Positions 18,601-27,275 of a stretch of 64,000 nucleotides of DNA are shown here, piece after piece. The notes under the pieces are model-generated. The model worked only from the letters and a program-made list of their open reading frames with translations. It was not told the origin of the DNA and ran no database searches. The stretch covers positions 62,001 to 126,000 of the forward strand of contig RIAY01000003.1 of NCBI GenBank assembly GCA_003833075.1, written 5' to 3'. This DNA is from Muribaculaceae bacterium Isolate-036 (Harlan). GTDB lineage: Bacteria > Bacteroidota > Bacteroidia > Bacteroidales > Muribaculaceae. Positions within the stretch are counted from its first letter, which is position 1, and each line of letters begins with the position of its first letter. A program made the translations under genes and the position numbers.

Positions 18601-21600
18601 TTCCAAAAATTCGGCAGGTATATATGCTCAGAATATCATTTCAAGCTCAGAGCATTTCCAAGGTCCGAAATCTGTGCAAAGCGGTTTCCCTGCGCGTACT
18701 ACTACAAAACTTGAACTAACCTACGCTCCCAAAGAAGCGGGATCTCATTCCGGCACCATAACATTCAAAGATGCAGATGGTCGTGAAGTCAAGATCCTTG
18801 TAAGGGGTGTCGCAACCGAACCCGCCAAGCTAACTGTGGATCCTGCTGTCGTGGATGCGGGTACCCTTACACTCGGTGAAGAACCCAAAGAACTTTCGTT
18901 CAAGATTTCGAATACAGGTAAATATCCTCTTGAGTATGTGTTCCCGAAATTCTCAGATGAGACAATTGAGGGTGCTGCAAAACTTCACAAGTTCGGTTAT
19001 ACCGTTTCTTCAACTCTTGATGGCTACAATTCATTCGAATATGAAGCTGCGCCGGCTCTTGTGAATGCAGTGGATATAACATCCGGATTCAATGACAAGG
19101 CTTATATTTCAAAAGCGATTTCACTCGGATTCTCTTTCCCTTATTATGGAAAGAATTATGACAAGGTTTATGTAACTTCTTATGGAGGTTTGCTTTTCTC
19201 TCTAAGTGACTTGACGTTCAGGGCACCCCTTACGGAGACCTCCGTCAGCATCCAGGGCACAGGTCTGATATCTGCGTATGGAACACAGCTTCAGATGGGA
19301 CCGGAATCAAAAGTTGAATATGCCTGGAAGGATGGCAACTTTATAGTGAACTTCTCCAATGTGCTTGCCGTTGTTTATGACACGGATTATGCTCCTGTAT
19401 CTTTCCATATTTCACTTTCGCCCACCGGTGATATTGAAATTTTCTATGATGATTATGTGGCAGCAGACTTCTTCCAGCAGGGAAGCACGCTCTTCTGCGG
19501 AATTAATGATCCGGAATTGTCAGATCAGGTGACCGTAACTTCGGCAGACATTGCAGACTATTTCGGAAGTTTTGAACCGACTGCAGACAATCAGCGCTAT
19601 AAAGAATTCGGTACCGGCACCGCTGTGAGGTTCGAAGCTCCCCAGACATTGTTTGTGCGCACGCTCGAACCGGCTTCCGGTCTTGTTGCTCCGGGCGAGT
19701 CTGTAGATGTGAAAGCTACTGTCAGCGTCAATTCTGAAATGAATGCCGGTGTTACCTTCAATAATATCGCGATAGTAACCAATGACCCGGCTCCGGCAAT
19801 TTCGGCAGTACGTTTCAACGCTTCTGTTAATGCCGAGGGTCTTGATGCCGATGCAGTTGTTGAGGATACGGAAGTTAACTTTGGTGAAGTGTTCCGCACT
19901 TCAGAGCTTCTGATTCCTGTGACCGTGCGCAATACAGGTCACAACGCACTTCTCGTGAATCTGCCTTTGTTTACGTCCGGCAAGATGACTGTTGCCAATG
20001 GTGATGCTTTCCCATATATGGTTAAACCGGGAAATTCAGTTGACGTTATGGTTGAAGTTCCTACTGCCAACGAGGGTAATATCAGCGATGTGATGACTAT
20101 CAAAACCAATGTCAAGGATATTACTGTTAACGTCAGCGGTAAGGTGATCGGTTGTCCTGAGGCAGCCCTCACATTTGAGGAAATCACCGAGACTGTGGAA
20201 AGCGGCACTCCGTTGAGCAAAACTCTGGAGATTACAAACTCCGGTAACGAACCTCTCGTATATGCATTCACTCCGAATGTAGATGTGAAGGTGTCTGTTC
20301 CTGAGAATAATGATTCAAAGGTGTCTTATGTGTATGGCGCTTCTGTAGACAAGGAGGCTGAATTTAAATGGGTTGACATTGTAAGTAACGGTCTTGGAGA
20401 GCAGAATGCATTCCGTTATTATAACAGTCATGACTTTATTGAGGTCGAACTTCCGTTTGAGTTCCCGTTCTATGGCAAGAAATACAGCAAGATGTACATA
20501 TATAATACCGGATTCATTTCGTTCACGGAACGTCGCGATGATAAAATCTGGCCTGAACCCCCGGCTGAATTCCCCGAAGGGTCTGTATATAACAACATGC
20601 TTGCTCCCTATTGGGGACTCCATACAATGAACACGACCAAGACTGCGGGAACATACCATTATGTTACAGAAGACCGCGCTGTGGTTTCATTCATGGAATA
20701 TGGCAACTCAATGAACAATGGCGTTTGCTTCCAGGTGATCCTTGAAAAGGATGGCTCATTCAAATTCCAATACGACAAGTTTGATGACAATTCCATTATC
20801 ATGTCTCCGTTCGGCGTTGCCGGTATCTGTGACGAGACTTCAACAGAATCCGTAAAGCTTCCCGAACGCTTCATCGCCTTTGGCAATGCTGTAAGTTTCA
20901 ACCCAGTGTTCACTAACACTGTTGCTCCGGGCGCTAAGCACGCAGTCAAGATTGACGTGAATACAGATCGTATGGCAGGTGTTTACGAGTCTACTCTCGG
21001 ATTGACTACCAACGTTCCATCCAAAGATAAGATCGCTATTCCTGTCAATGTTACCATTACTGGAGAAGCGAAGCCGGTGATCCCGGAAAGTGTTGAAATA
21101 GAGAATGTGATCGGATATCGGAATACCGATTATACAGATCCTATCGTGCAGAATGGTTTCCCGTATGCTGCTTATTTCAACGTTGCAAACGAAGGGACCG
21201 CGATGTATACTCTCACCGGTGTTGAATATCAGTCTCCGATGTTGCAAGATCCTGACTTCCCGGAATGGGAAACCCCGGCGTTCATGTTGCTCGTAAAACT
21301 TCCGGCAATAGACATGTTGGGTAATCCTACCGGTTCTTATTCTTGGCAGATGGTTGATCCAGGCTTATTCCAGCCTGCGGAAATCGGTAAGACTCCGATG
21401 GAGTTCGCAATGGCAATGACTCAATGTGAGTATTGGATGACCCCCGGTGTTTATGATGTTCCCGTAAAATTGACATATACTGCAGATCCTGCTTCCGGGA
21501 ATCCTGTGACAAAGACTGTAAATGTTAAGTTCACGGTTACCAAGGCTCCGGTGATGTCGCTTGACAAGGAGGAGATCCGCATTGAAAACGCTACCGACGA

Positions 21601-23482
21601 CCATGTTTCAGTTGAAACTCTCAAGATCGGCAATACCGGTGAATACAAACTTACATATTCACTTGTTCTCGATCCGACCGGAGTTGGCGAAACAGATGAA
21701 GACTTAGGTGGCGGTATTGCTCCCTGGCATGCTGGGAAGAATGAGAAATCAAGCTTTAATGCGGCTCCGTTCGCTTTGTATGAAGGCAAGTTTGGCAAGA
21801 AGCTTGTGCCCCATGCAGATGAAGAGAAAAATATGTTCGACCTCCCGTCAAACTTCGATTATACCCAGGCTCTTTATCATGATGCTATGCCGGGATCTAC
21901 AAATGCCTGGAATTATGGCGCGAATACGGAGTTTGATGTCTTCAAGACGTCCACTGCGTTCGTGGCTCCCAAGTCGGGTATCAACATTTCGCATATCTAT
22001 ATGCCGGTGCAGACTGAAGGACAGAGCAATGTGAACATCAAGCTTGAGCTTGTTGCCGGCAATGATCCCGAAGATGCTGAAGTTATCGGACGCGGTTCGT
22101 TTATTGCCAGTGCAGATCCTGCTAACCCGCAACAGGGACGCTTCTACGTTGTTCCTCTTGACCGTCCGGTTTATATGAATCCGAATGAAGAGTTCTGCCT
22201 TGTGGTTACCTATCCTGAAGGACTTCTTTCTCCATCTTTTATATGTAAGAAAGAGGAACCTGTTACCAATGGCCGCTATATGGCATGGACAGAGCAGTCC
22301 GGATGGTATGACGTTGCTGAACTTCTTGAACAGCAAATCGGTTCAGGCGGTTATATGAATACATGTCTTGAAACTGTGCCCGGTGAACCTTGGATCAAGC
22401 TCATTAATGAGACAACCGAAGGTGAAATTGCCGTAGGTGGCAATGTTGACGTCAAGGTTCAGGTGAATGCGGCAGCGGCTCGTCTTGAGAAGGGCAATAA
22501 GGCTGTGATCGTCATCAAGACCAACGATCCTAATATGCCGAAGGTTAACTTCCCGATACATCTTGACATGAATGCTTCTCCTGAAATCTCAGCTCCTGCT
22601 ACAAAGGTTTACGCGAAAGAGGGAGAGACTACAACTGTTAAGGTTACGGTTTCCGATCCGGATTCAGACGATATGACAATCAAGTTTGAAGATGCTTCCA
22701 AACTTGCAACTGTAAAGGATGTGGTTGCCGATGAGGCTGACACTGACGCAGCTGTGACTAAGACAGAAGACGGCTTATACAAAGTTACGGGTGCTTCACA
22801 TCCTGTCACTGTAAATGTAGAGATCAAGCCTGACTTCGGAACTGCAGGCGCTTATAGCTTCAGTGTTCTTGTCGCTGATGACAAGGGACATCGCTCCAGC
22901 GCATCCGTAGCTTATGAAGTTGAGAAAGTTAACCGTGCTCCTATCGCCGTTGAAGGAAAAGAGGTAGAGGTTAAAGTTGGCGAACTCTCGGAGGTAACCG
23001 AATTTAGCGAGCTCTTCACAGATCCTGACGGCGATGACATGACTTACACATTCGAGTTCGAGGCAAATGATTTTGCAGATGCATACACCACTGAAACGGG
23101 AGTCGTGTTCCGTGGCAAGGCTGTGGGCAAGGCAACTGCCAAGGTTACAGCAACTGACGATAAGGGTATGTCAACTCCTATGACATTCGTGGTTAATGTT
23201 AATGACGGATCAGGTGTCGCAGACATCAATGCAGACGGATCAAGACTCGTGATCGTGAAGGAGAATCCTGTTGATGAGACTCTCGTAATGTCGGTAGTTT
23301 CCGGAGGTTCTCTCAATGTAGAGATCTTCGATGCAGCAGGTAAGTCTGTTTATCACGATTCTGTTGATGCAGTGGCAGGTGAAGAGATTAATGTCAACAT
23401 GGGTGGCAATATATCCGGTCTTTATATTCTCCGTGTTTCTAATTCCGATGAGTCTGAAACACACCGCATCTTCAAAAAGTGA
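15674..23482 (+). CDS. Giant subtilisin-like (S8) secreted protease with T9SS sorting domain
   Basis: A 2602-residue exported protein. A signal peptide (MQKSKLLMCIMLVAAIFCSGTAQG) is followed by a propeptide-like region (to about 160) and an S8 catalytic domain (about 175-500) with the triad Asp 206 (IIDGGVD), His 261 (HGTHVAG) and Ser 440 (GTSMATPHVSG). A fibronectin III-like domain (about 510-615) and several Ig-like, choice-of-anchor-type repeats follow. Two copies of a module containing FPYYGKNYDK or FPFYGKKYSK lie near residues 1150 and 1595. Two cadherin-like domains (about 2310-2515) and a C-terminal type A sorting domain (last 75 residues, ending RIFKK) complete it. Export by type IX secretion and cell-surface proteolysis are inferred from the sorting domain. 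The gene has its own promoter and terminator. Confidence 0.9.
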   Translation: MQKSKLLMCIMLVAAIFCSGTAQGAGAGTPKKGVIRVKLQPEMALKVGHAPLMQSKGAVTTGITPFDRAARDVKAVSIRPMLPYVEKFAKQRAKYGLDRWYVINFDETVSPEEARKIFATTAGVERSELVTPMSLQEGAKGFRKLDRSQVVKAAGAMPFNDPYLPKQWHYQNFGDIPYSVAGADINLFNAWKTTTGSKDVLVAIIDGGVDYTHEDLAANIYVNEAELNGKDGVDDDGNGYPDDIYGWNFCTNEAKIYPHSHGTHVAGTVAAVNNNGIGVAGVAGGDGTPGSGVKMISCQVFDSRSGTAEGDFAAAIVYAAEKGATIAQCSWGWPGDGYYEQAVLDAIDYFTAEARSDNMKGGLCIFAMGNEGKTGNYYPGCYEKVIGVAAMTSELTPASYSCNGPGTDIVAPGGLLDYGEAQGVLSTLPGNEYGYNEGTSMATPHVSGVAALVLSKYGSPTFINETLRTQLLTSVNDFYGYGNNSSVEGLFGSGYLDATKAVSMNATGAPDAVSDFELTATQDNINVSWKVPASPDNNVNNHIVYYSTEPFTAESDLTKLPSVVVDSKFLNSGDPCSVELNNLNNLTTYYVAVQAVNRWGKASLLSPVKSIKTNAGPKMTIAESSLSMTATAATPVVTSSLTIGNEAEGLLKWAAAKRTVSVITQSRRPLPGTVRPFQGQLSTTAANLAAVAASAEYDADDYPAEIYSYELLYAMIGESDKTLPNSLAQWFKVDPDKYPDGFNLTDLYFEAPLSGAYGADPKISIYKGDVSISNATLITDVKYDFFAYNYNIPLKQQIHFAPGESFWVVAHYDAGQEGYPLGMAKTSIQGAASNSFMSNDMGKTWVQLSTALKGSIYESLADTFVWGVKARSLNPDWSEMLELDPLSGTVKNGETQTVTVKADGRKFVNGDYKMTVNISTNESENKLKSVPVTIAVSGNEPSVTVPKVVDFGSMLTGQSKTIVVEVYNKGYGSFRGSKNSAGIYAQNIISSSEHFQGPKSVQSGFPARTTTKLELTYAPKEAGSHSGTITFKDADGREVKILVRGVATEPAKLTVDPAVVDAGTLTLGEEPKELSFKISNTGKYPLEYVFPKFSDETIEGAAKLHKFGYTVSSTLDGYNSFEYEAAPALVNAVDITSGFNDKAYISKAISLGFSFPYYGKNYDKVYVTSYGGLLFSLSDLTFRAPLTETSVSIQGTGLISAYGTQLQMGPESKVEYAWKDGNFIVNFSNVLAVVYDTDYAPVSFHISLSPTGDIEIFYDDYVAADFFQQGSTLFCGINDPELSDQVTVTSADIADYFGSFEPTADNQRYKEFGTGTAVRFEAPQTLFVRTLEPASGLVAPGESVDVKATVSVNSEMNAGVTFNNIAIVTNDPAPAISAVRFNASVNAEGLDADAVVEDTEVNFGEVFRTSELLIPVTVRNTGHNALLVNLPLFTSGKMTVANGDAFPYMVKPGNSVDVMVEVPTANEGNISDVMTIKTNVKDITVNVSGKVIGCPEAALTFEEITETVESGTPLSKTLEITNSGNEPLVYAFTPNVDVKVSVPENNDSKVSYVYGASVDKEAEFKWVDIVSNGLGEQNAFRYYNSHDFIEVELPFEFPFYGKKYSKMYIYNTGFISFTERRDDKIWPEPPAEFPEGSVYNNMLAPYWGLHTMNTTKTAGTYHYVTEDRAVVSFMEYGNSMNNGVCFQVILEKDGSFKFQYDKFDDNSIIMSPFGVAGICDETSTESVKLPERFIAFGNAVSFNPVFTNTVAPGAKHAVKIDVNTDRMAGVYESTLGLTTNVPSKDKIAIPVNVTITGEAKPVIPESVEIENVIGYRNTDYTDPIVQNGFPYAAYFNVANEGTAMYTLTGVEYQSPMLQDPDFPEWETPAFMLLVKLPAIDMLGNPTGSYSWQMVDPGLFQPAEIGKTPMEFAMAMTQCEYWMTPGVYDVPVKLTYTADPASGNPVTKTVNVKFTVTKAPVMSLDKEEIRIENATDDHVSVETLKIGNTGEYKLTYSLVLDPTGVGETDEDLGGGIAPWHAGKNEKSSFNAAPFALYEGKFGKKLVPHADEEKNMFDLPSNFDYTQALYHDAMPGSTNAWNYGANTEFDVFKTSTAFVAPKSGINISHIYMPVQTEGQSNVNIKLELVAGNDPEDAEVIGRGSFIASADPANPQQGRFYVVPLDRPVYMNPNEEFCLVVTYPEGLLSPSFICKKEEPVTNGRYMAWTEQSGWYDVAELLEQQIGSGGYMNTCLETVPGEPWIKLINETTEGEIAVGGNVDVKVQVNAAAARLEKGNKAVIVIKTNDPNMPKVNFPIHLDMNASPEISAPATKVYAKEGETTTVKVTVSDPDSDDMTIKFEDASKLATVKDVVADEADTDAAVTKTEDGLYKVTGASHPVTVNVEIKPDFGTAGAYSFSVLVADDKGHRSSASVAYEVEKVNRAPIAVEGKEVEVKVGELSEVTEFSELFTDPDGDDMTYTFEFEANDFADAYTTETGVVFRGKAVGKATAKVTATDDKGMSTPMTFVVNVNDGSGVADINADGSRLVIVKENPVDETLVMSVVSGGSLNVEIFDAAGKSVYHDSVDAVAGEEINVNMGGNISGLYILRVSNSDESETHRIFKK

Positions 23483-23533
23483 TAATCCACACACGGTAGG
23501 AGTCTCAATAAGATTACTTCTTCCGTAAATCTG

Positions 23534-23569
23534 AAAAGCCGCAGCTTTCAAAGCTGCGGCTTTTATTTT
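23534..23569 (+). terminator. Intrinsic terminator after the S8 protease gene
   Basis: A 14-bp stem: AAAAGCCGCAGCTT at 23534-23547 pairs with AAGCTGCGGCTTTT at 23551-23564, with a 3-base loop, followed by a T-rich tract (ATTTTT). Confidence 0.92.
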
Positions 23570-23603
23570 TAAACAGTCACTTATATAATTTTAAGGGGAA
23601 AGA

Positions 23604-23635
23604 TTGTTATAACTATGGGATTATTTGTAATTTTG
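23604..23635 (+). promoter_or_regulatory. Promoter for sufCDS
   Basis: TTG at 23604-23606 and TAATTTTG at 23628-23635, separated by 21 bases, match the Bacteroidetes -33/-7 consensus. The start would lie about 155 bases before sufC. Confidence 0.65.
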
Positions 23636-23697
23636 TATTAAATTCTCACATGCAGGTGAATTGCCACATTAAACCTATATTCTGAATTCAGCTGTTT

Positions 23698-23717
23698 TTA
23701 GGGTTTTTAACCCCTAA
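23698..23717 (+). other. Hairpin in the sufC leader
   Basis: TTAGGG at 23698-23703 pairs with CCCTAA at 23712-23717 across an 8-base T/A-rich loop. There is no T-tract after it. It is a possible leader structure of unknown role. Confidence 0.35.
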
Positions 23718-23799
23718 GAGCAAGTTGATGATATGAGAATAAATCATTTTATTGTCAATTTGATGTGGTCGTTTAACTGGTTATATATTCAAGACAGAT

Positions 23800-24555
23800 A
23801 TGTTAAAAGTCAAAGGCTTACACGCGCAGATAAACGGCAAGGAGATTCTCAAGGGTATAAATCTGGAGATCAAACCGGGAGAGGTTCATGCTATAATGGG
23901 ACCTAACGGTTCAGGAAAATCCACTCTTTCGATGGTTCTTGCCGGCAACCCGGCTTATGAGGTTACGGAGGGAACAGTTGAATTTAACGGCAAGGATCTT
24001 CTGTCGATGCCCCCCGAGGTAAGAAGCCATGAGGGTCTTTTCCTCGGTTTTCAGTATCCTGTGGAGATTCCCGGAGTTTCGATGGTTAATTTCATGAGAG
24101 CGGCTGTAAACGCCAAACGGGAGTACTTTCATCAGCCACCCATGAGCGCTACCGATTTTCTTAAAATGATGCGTGAAAAGCGGGCTGTTGTAGAACTCGA
24201 CAATAAACTTGCCTCACGTTCGGTTAACGAAGGTTTCTCCGGCGGTGAGAAAAAGCGCAACGAAATTTTCCAGATGGCTGTTCTTGAGCCGAGACTTTCT
24301 ATTCTTGATGAGACAGATTCCGGACTTGACGTGGATGCCTTGAGGGTGGTAGCAGAGGGTGTGAATAAACTGAAAAACGACAATAACGCCACTATAGTCA
24401 TTACCCATTATCAGCGGCTTCTCGATTATATCCGTCCGGAATTCATACATATCCTTTATAAAGGCAGAATAGTAAAATCAGGCGGACCTGAACTCGCTCT
24501 TGAAATAGAGAACAGAGGTTATGACTGGATTAAAGAAGAGGTAGACAATCAATGA
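23800..24555 (+). CDS. sufC: Fe-S cluster assembly ATPase SufC
   Basis: ABC-type ATPase (251 residues) of the SufBCD scaffold that builds Fe-S clusters in the cytoplasm. Walker A is GPNGSGKST (about 34), the signature is FSGGEKKRNE (about 147), and Walker B is LSILDETDSGLD. The D-E pair in ILDETDSGLDVDAL is characteristic of SufC rather than of transport ATPases. sufD follows with a 4-base overlap. The usual partner gene sufB, which normally precedes sufC in Bacteroidetes, is not next to it. Confidence 0.97.
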   Translation: MLKVKGLHAQINGKEILKGINLEIKPGEVHAIMGPNGSGKSTLSMVLAGNPAYEVTEGTVEFNGKDLLSMPPEVRSHEGLFLGFQYPVEIPGVSMVNFMRAAVNAKREYFHQPPMSATDFLKMMREKRAVVELDNKLASRSVNEGFSGGEKKRNEIFQMAVLEPRLSILDETDSGLDVDALRVVAEGVNKLKNDNNATIVITHYQRLLDYIRPEFIHILYKGRIVKSGGPELALEIENRGYDWIKEEVDNQ

Positions 24556-25904
24556 GTATGGGTGCGTTAAAACAATATATTGATCTTTACAGAGAGCATC
24601 GCAGTCTGATTGATTCCAACAGTGCCTCCCCGCTCAATGCGCTGCGGCAGGTGGCTTACCGGTCGCTGCAAGATATGAGGTTGCCTGCCGAGGGTGATGA
24701 CAACTATGAGAACTGTGATCTTGAGGCGATGCTCGCCCCCGATTACGGACTGAATATTGCAAGAGTAGATATTGATGTCAATCCTCAGGCAACGTTCCGA
24801 TGTGATGTGCCGATGCTTACCTCTTCACTCTTCATGCTTGTAAACGATACGTTTGCTGCAGCCGAAGGTGCCGTCGAGTCCCTTCCGGATGGTGTGGAGG
24901 CTGGAAGTCTGCGCAGACTGGCGATTGAGAATCCTGATGAGGTTTGCGCATATTACGGCAAACTTGCCGATATGGCGAATCCGGTGACAGCTCTTGACAC
25001 TCTGCTGGCGCAAGATGGTTTTTATCTGCGTATCAGGAAAGGTGTGAAAGTGGATAAGCCGATTCAGCTTGTGAATATTCTTGAGAACGGAATGCCTTTG
25101 ATGGCAGTGCGCCGTATGCTCGTTATCGTAGAGGACGAGGCGGAGGCAAAGTTGCTTGTTTGCGACCATACGCAGAATCCGGACATGAACTTTCTGTCGC
25201 TTGAGACAGTAGAGATATTCGTAGGCAGCAATGCACGTTTCGATTATTATAATCTTGAGGAATCAACCGAAAAGACAACACGTATCTCCGCACTCTATTT
25301 GCGTCAGGAAGCGGGAAGCAATGTGTCAATTGATGGACTCACACTCTTCAACGGCACTACCCGTAACGAATATTACACCCTGTTCGCCGGAGAGGATGCG
25401 GAATTGCATCTGTATGGTATGGGTATAGAGGATGCCTCGCGCAAGGTGTCGACATATTCGAGAATTGATCATGCCGTGCCGCGCTGTCGTTCAAATGAAC
25501 TGTTCAAGTATACGCTCGATGACAATGCCAAGGGTGCTTTTACCGGACGAATCCACGTTGCTCCGGGTGCGGTGAAGACCGAAGCTTTCCAGTCAAACCG
25601 CAATCTGGTAGGTAGCGATGATGCACGGATGACAAGCCGCCCGGAGCTTGAGATATACAATGATGATGTGAAATGTTCACATGGCACCGCAATTGGTCAG
25701 CTCAATGAGATGCAGATGTTTTATATGCGCACCCGCGGACTTGATGAACCAACGGCACGTCTTCTTCTAAAACAGGCATTCATGGCTGATATAATCGACC
25801 GTATCAAGGTGGATGCGCTGCGTGACAGGCTGCGTCTCATGACTGAACGCCGTTTTGCGGGGGAAAGCTCCGCATGTGCGTCGTGTGCCCGTTGCGGCAA
25901 ATAA
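24552..25904 (+). CDS. sufD: Fe-S cluster assembly protein SufD
   Basis: Scaffold subunit of 450 residues that pairs with SufB in the SufBC2D complex. The family beta-helix core is seen with motifs GTTRNEYYTLFAGEDAELHLYGMG, HAVPRCRSNELFKY, and KCSHGTAIGQLNEMQMFYMRTRGLDE, each cut here in memory only at the family level. The C-terminus ends in a Cys-rich tail (SSACASCARCGK) with four cysteines, which is not a usual SufD ending and might bind metal or be incidental. Translationally coupled to sufC; sufS starts 46 bases later. Confidence 0.93.
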   Translation: MSMGALKQYIDLYREHRSLIDSNSASPLNALRQVAYRSLQDMRLPAEGDDNYENCDLEAMLAPDYGLNIARVDIDVNPQATFRCDVPMLTSSLFMLVNDTFAAAEGAVESLPDGVEAGSLRRLAIENPDEVCAYYGKLADMANPVTALDTLLAQDGFYLRIRKGVKVDKPIQLVNILENGMPLMAVRRMLVIVEDEAEAKLLVCDHTQNPDMNFLSLETVEIFVGSNARFDYYNLEESTEKTTRISALYLRQEAGSNVSIDGLTLFNGTTRNEYYTLFAGEDAELHLYGMGIEDASRKVSTYSRIDHAVPRCRSNELFKYTLDDNAKGAFTGRIHVAPGAVKTEAFQSNRNLVGSDDARMTSRPELEIYNDDVKCSHGTAIGQLNEMQMFYMRTRGLDEPTARLLLKQAFMADIIDRIKVDALRDRLRLMTERRFAGESSACASCARCGK

Positions 25905-25950
25905 TCATAGAATTTAATAATAGGTTTTACAAGGAGTTGAATAATAAGTC

Positions 25951-27165
25951 ATGACCCTCGATATTGATAAAATAAGAGAACAGTTTCCGATTCTCGAAAG
26001 GAGTGTGGGAAACCGGCGTCTTGTCTATCTCGACAACACAGCCACCTCGCAGACACCCTCTTCGGTAGTAGACAATATCGTCTCCCTGTATGAGCATACC
26101 AAGGCGAATGTGCATCGCGGAGTTCATACACTCTCACAGGAAGCTACCGATCTTCAGGAGCATACGCGCCGCAGGGTTCGTGACTATATCAACGCCGCGA
26201 GCGAGGAGGAGGTCATTTTCACGCGAGGAACCACCGAGGCAATCAATCTTGTGGCATCGTCATACGGAGACCGCTTCAGAGACGGAGACGAGATTATCCT
26301 CACCGTAATGGAGCATCATGCCAATATTGTGCCCTGGCAGCTCCTTCAGCGTCATCACGACATTAAAATCAAGGTGGTGGACATAAACGACCGGGGGGAA
26401 CTCGATCTGGAACAATATCGGTCGTTGTTCAACGAGCGTACGGTATTCGCTTCGTTTGCTCATGTAAGCAACGTGCTTGGCACTGTCAACCCTGTGAAGG
26501 AGATGATTGCCATAGCCCACAGTCACGGTGTCCCTGTACTTGTGGACGGTGCGCAGGCTACGCCCCATCTTGCAGTAGATGTTAGAGATCTCGATTGTGA
26601 TTTCTATGTGTTCTCTTCTCATAAGATGTATGGTCCTACAGGTGTAGGAGTGCTTTACGGGCGTCGTTCGCTACTCGAGACAATGCCCCCTTATCAGGGC
26701 GGCGGAGAGATGATAAAACATGTGTGTTTCTCGGGAACAACGTTCGCAGACCTGCCGTTCAGGTTCGAGGCGGGAACTCCTGATTTCATAGATATAGCCG
26801 CATTTGCAAAGGCATTGGATTTCATAGAGGCGACTGGAATCGAGAATATCCGCAGTCACGAAGAGGAACTGCTTGCATACACCACTGCGAAACTTATTGA
26901 GATTCCGGATGTGAGGATTTACGGAACGGCTCCCGGAAAGTCAGCGGTAATATCATTCAATGTGGGTGCCGTCCACAATTATGACATCGGTCTGCTCCTT
27001 GACAAACTTGGTGTTGCGGTACGCACCGGTCATCATTGCGCACAGCCTTTGATGGAGCGGCTGGGAATACCCGGCACAGTGAGGGCATCCTTTGCCGTAT
27101 ATAACACCCGTGAGGAGGCTGACATGTTTATAGATGCGTTGAAACGAGTTGCTGCTATGTTTTGA
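25951..27165 (+). CDS. sufS: Cysteine desulfurase SufS
   Basis: PLP enzyme (404 residues) that removes sulfur from cysteine to supply Fe-S assembly. The Schiff-base Lys is in SSHKMYGPTG (about residue 225). The catalytic Cys is in RTGHHCAQP (about residue 360), with the short loop typical of group II (SufS) rather than group I (IscS/NifS) enzymes. The start ATG at 25951 gives the normal beginning with DIDKIREQFPIL. No sufE or sufU gene is next to it. A bidirectional terminator follows. Confidence 0.96.
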   Translation: MTLDIDKIREQFPILERSVGNRRLVYLDNTATSQTPSSVVDNIVSLYEHTKANVHRGVHTLSQEATDLQEHTRRRVRDYINAASEEEVIFTRGTTEAINLVASSYGDRFRDGDEIILTVMEHHANIVPWQLLQRHHDIKIKVVDINDRGELDLEQYRSLFNERTVFASFAHVSNVLGTVNPVKEMIAIAHSHGVPVLVDGAQATPHLAVDVRDLDCDFYVFSSHKMYGPTGVGVLYGRRSLLETMPPYQGGGEMIKHVCFSGTTFADLPFRFEAGTPDFIDIAAFAKALDFIEATGIENIRSHEEELLAYTTAKLIEIPDVRIYGTAPGKSAVISFNVGAVHNYDIGLLLDKLGVAVRTGHHCAQPLMERLGIPGTVRASFAVYNTREEADMFIDALKRVAAMF

Positions 27166-27196
27166 TGTCGCTTGGAAAATGTGTTATGATTGAAAA

Positions 27197-27238
27197 GAAA
27201 AACCATCAGTCGGCTATATGCTGACTGATGGTTTTTTA
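27197..27238. terminator. Bidirectional terminator between sufS and lgt
   Basis: AAAACCATCAGTC ending at 27212 pairs with GACTGATGGTTTT starting at 27223, across a 10-base loop. T6 follows on the + strand and a T-rich stretch on the - strand, so it can serve both convergent units. Confidence 0.92.
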
Positions 27239-27275
27239 TATTGAACTCGTCTTGAGGAATTGTTTTTACAGCATT

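Larger units (their letters stand above)
23483..23799 (+). other. 317-base intergenic region between the protease and sufC
   Basis: It holds the protease terminator (23534-23569), the suf promoter (23604-23635) and a leader of about 155 bases with a small hairpin (TTAGGG/CCCTAA at 23698-23717). No sufB or sufB remnant is visible, and no other coding sequence. Confidence 0.7.
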
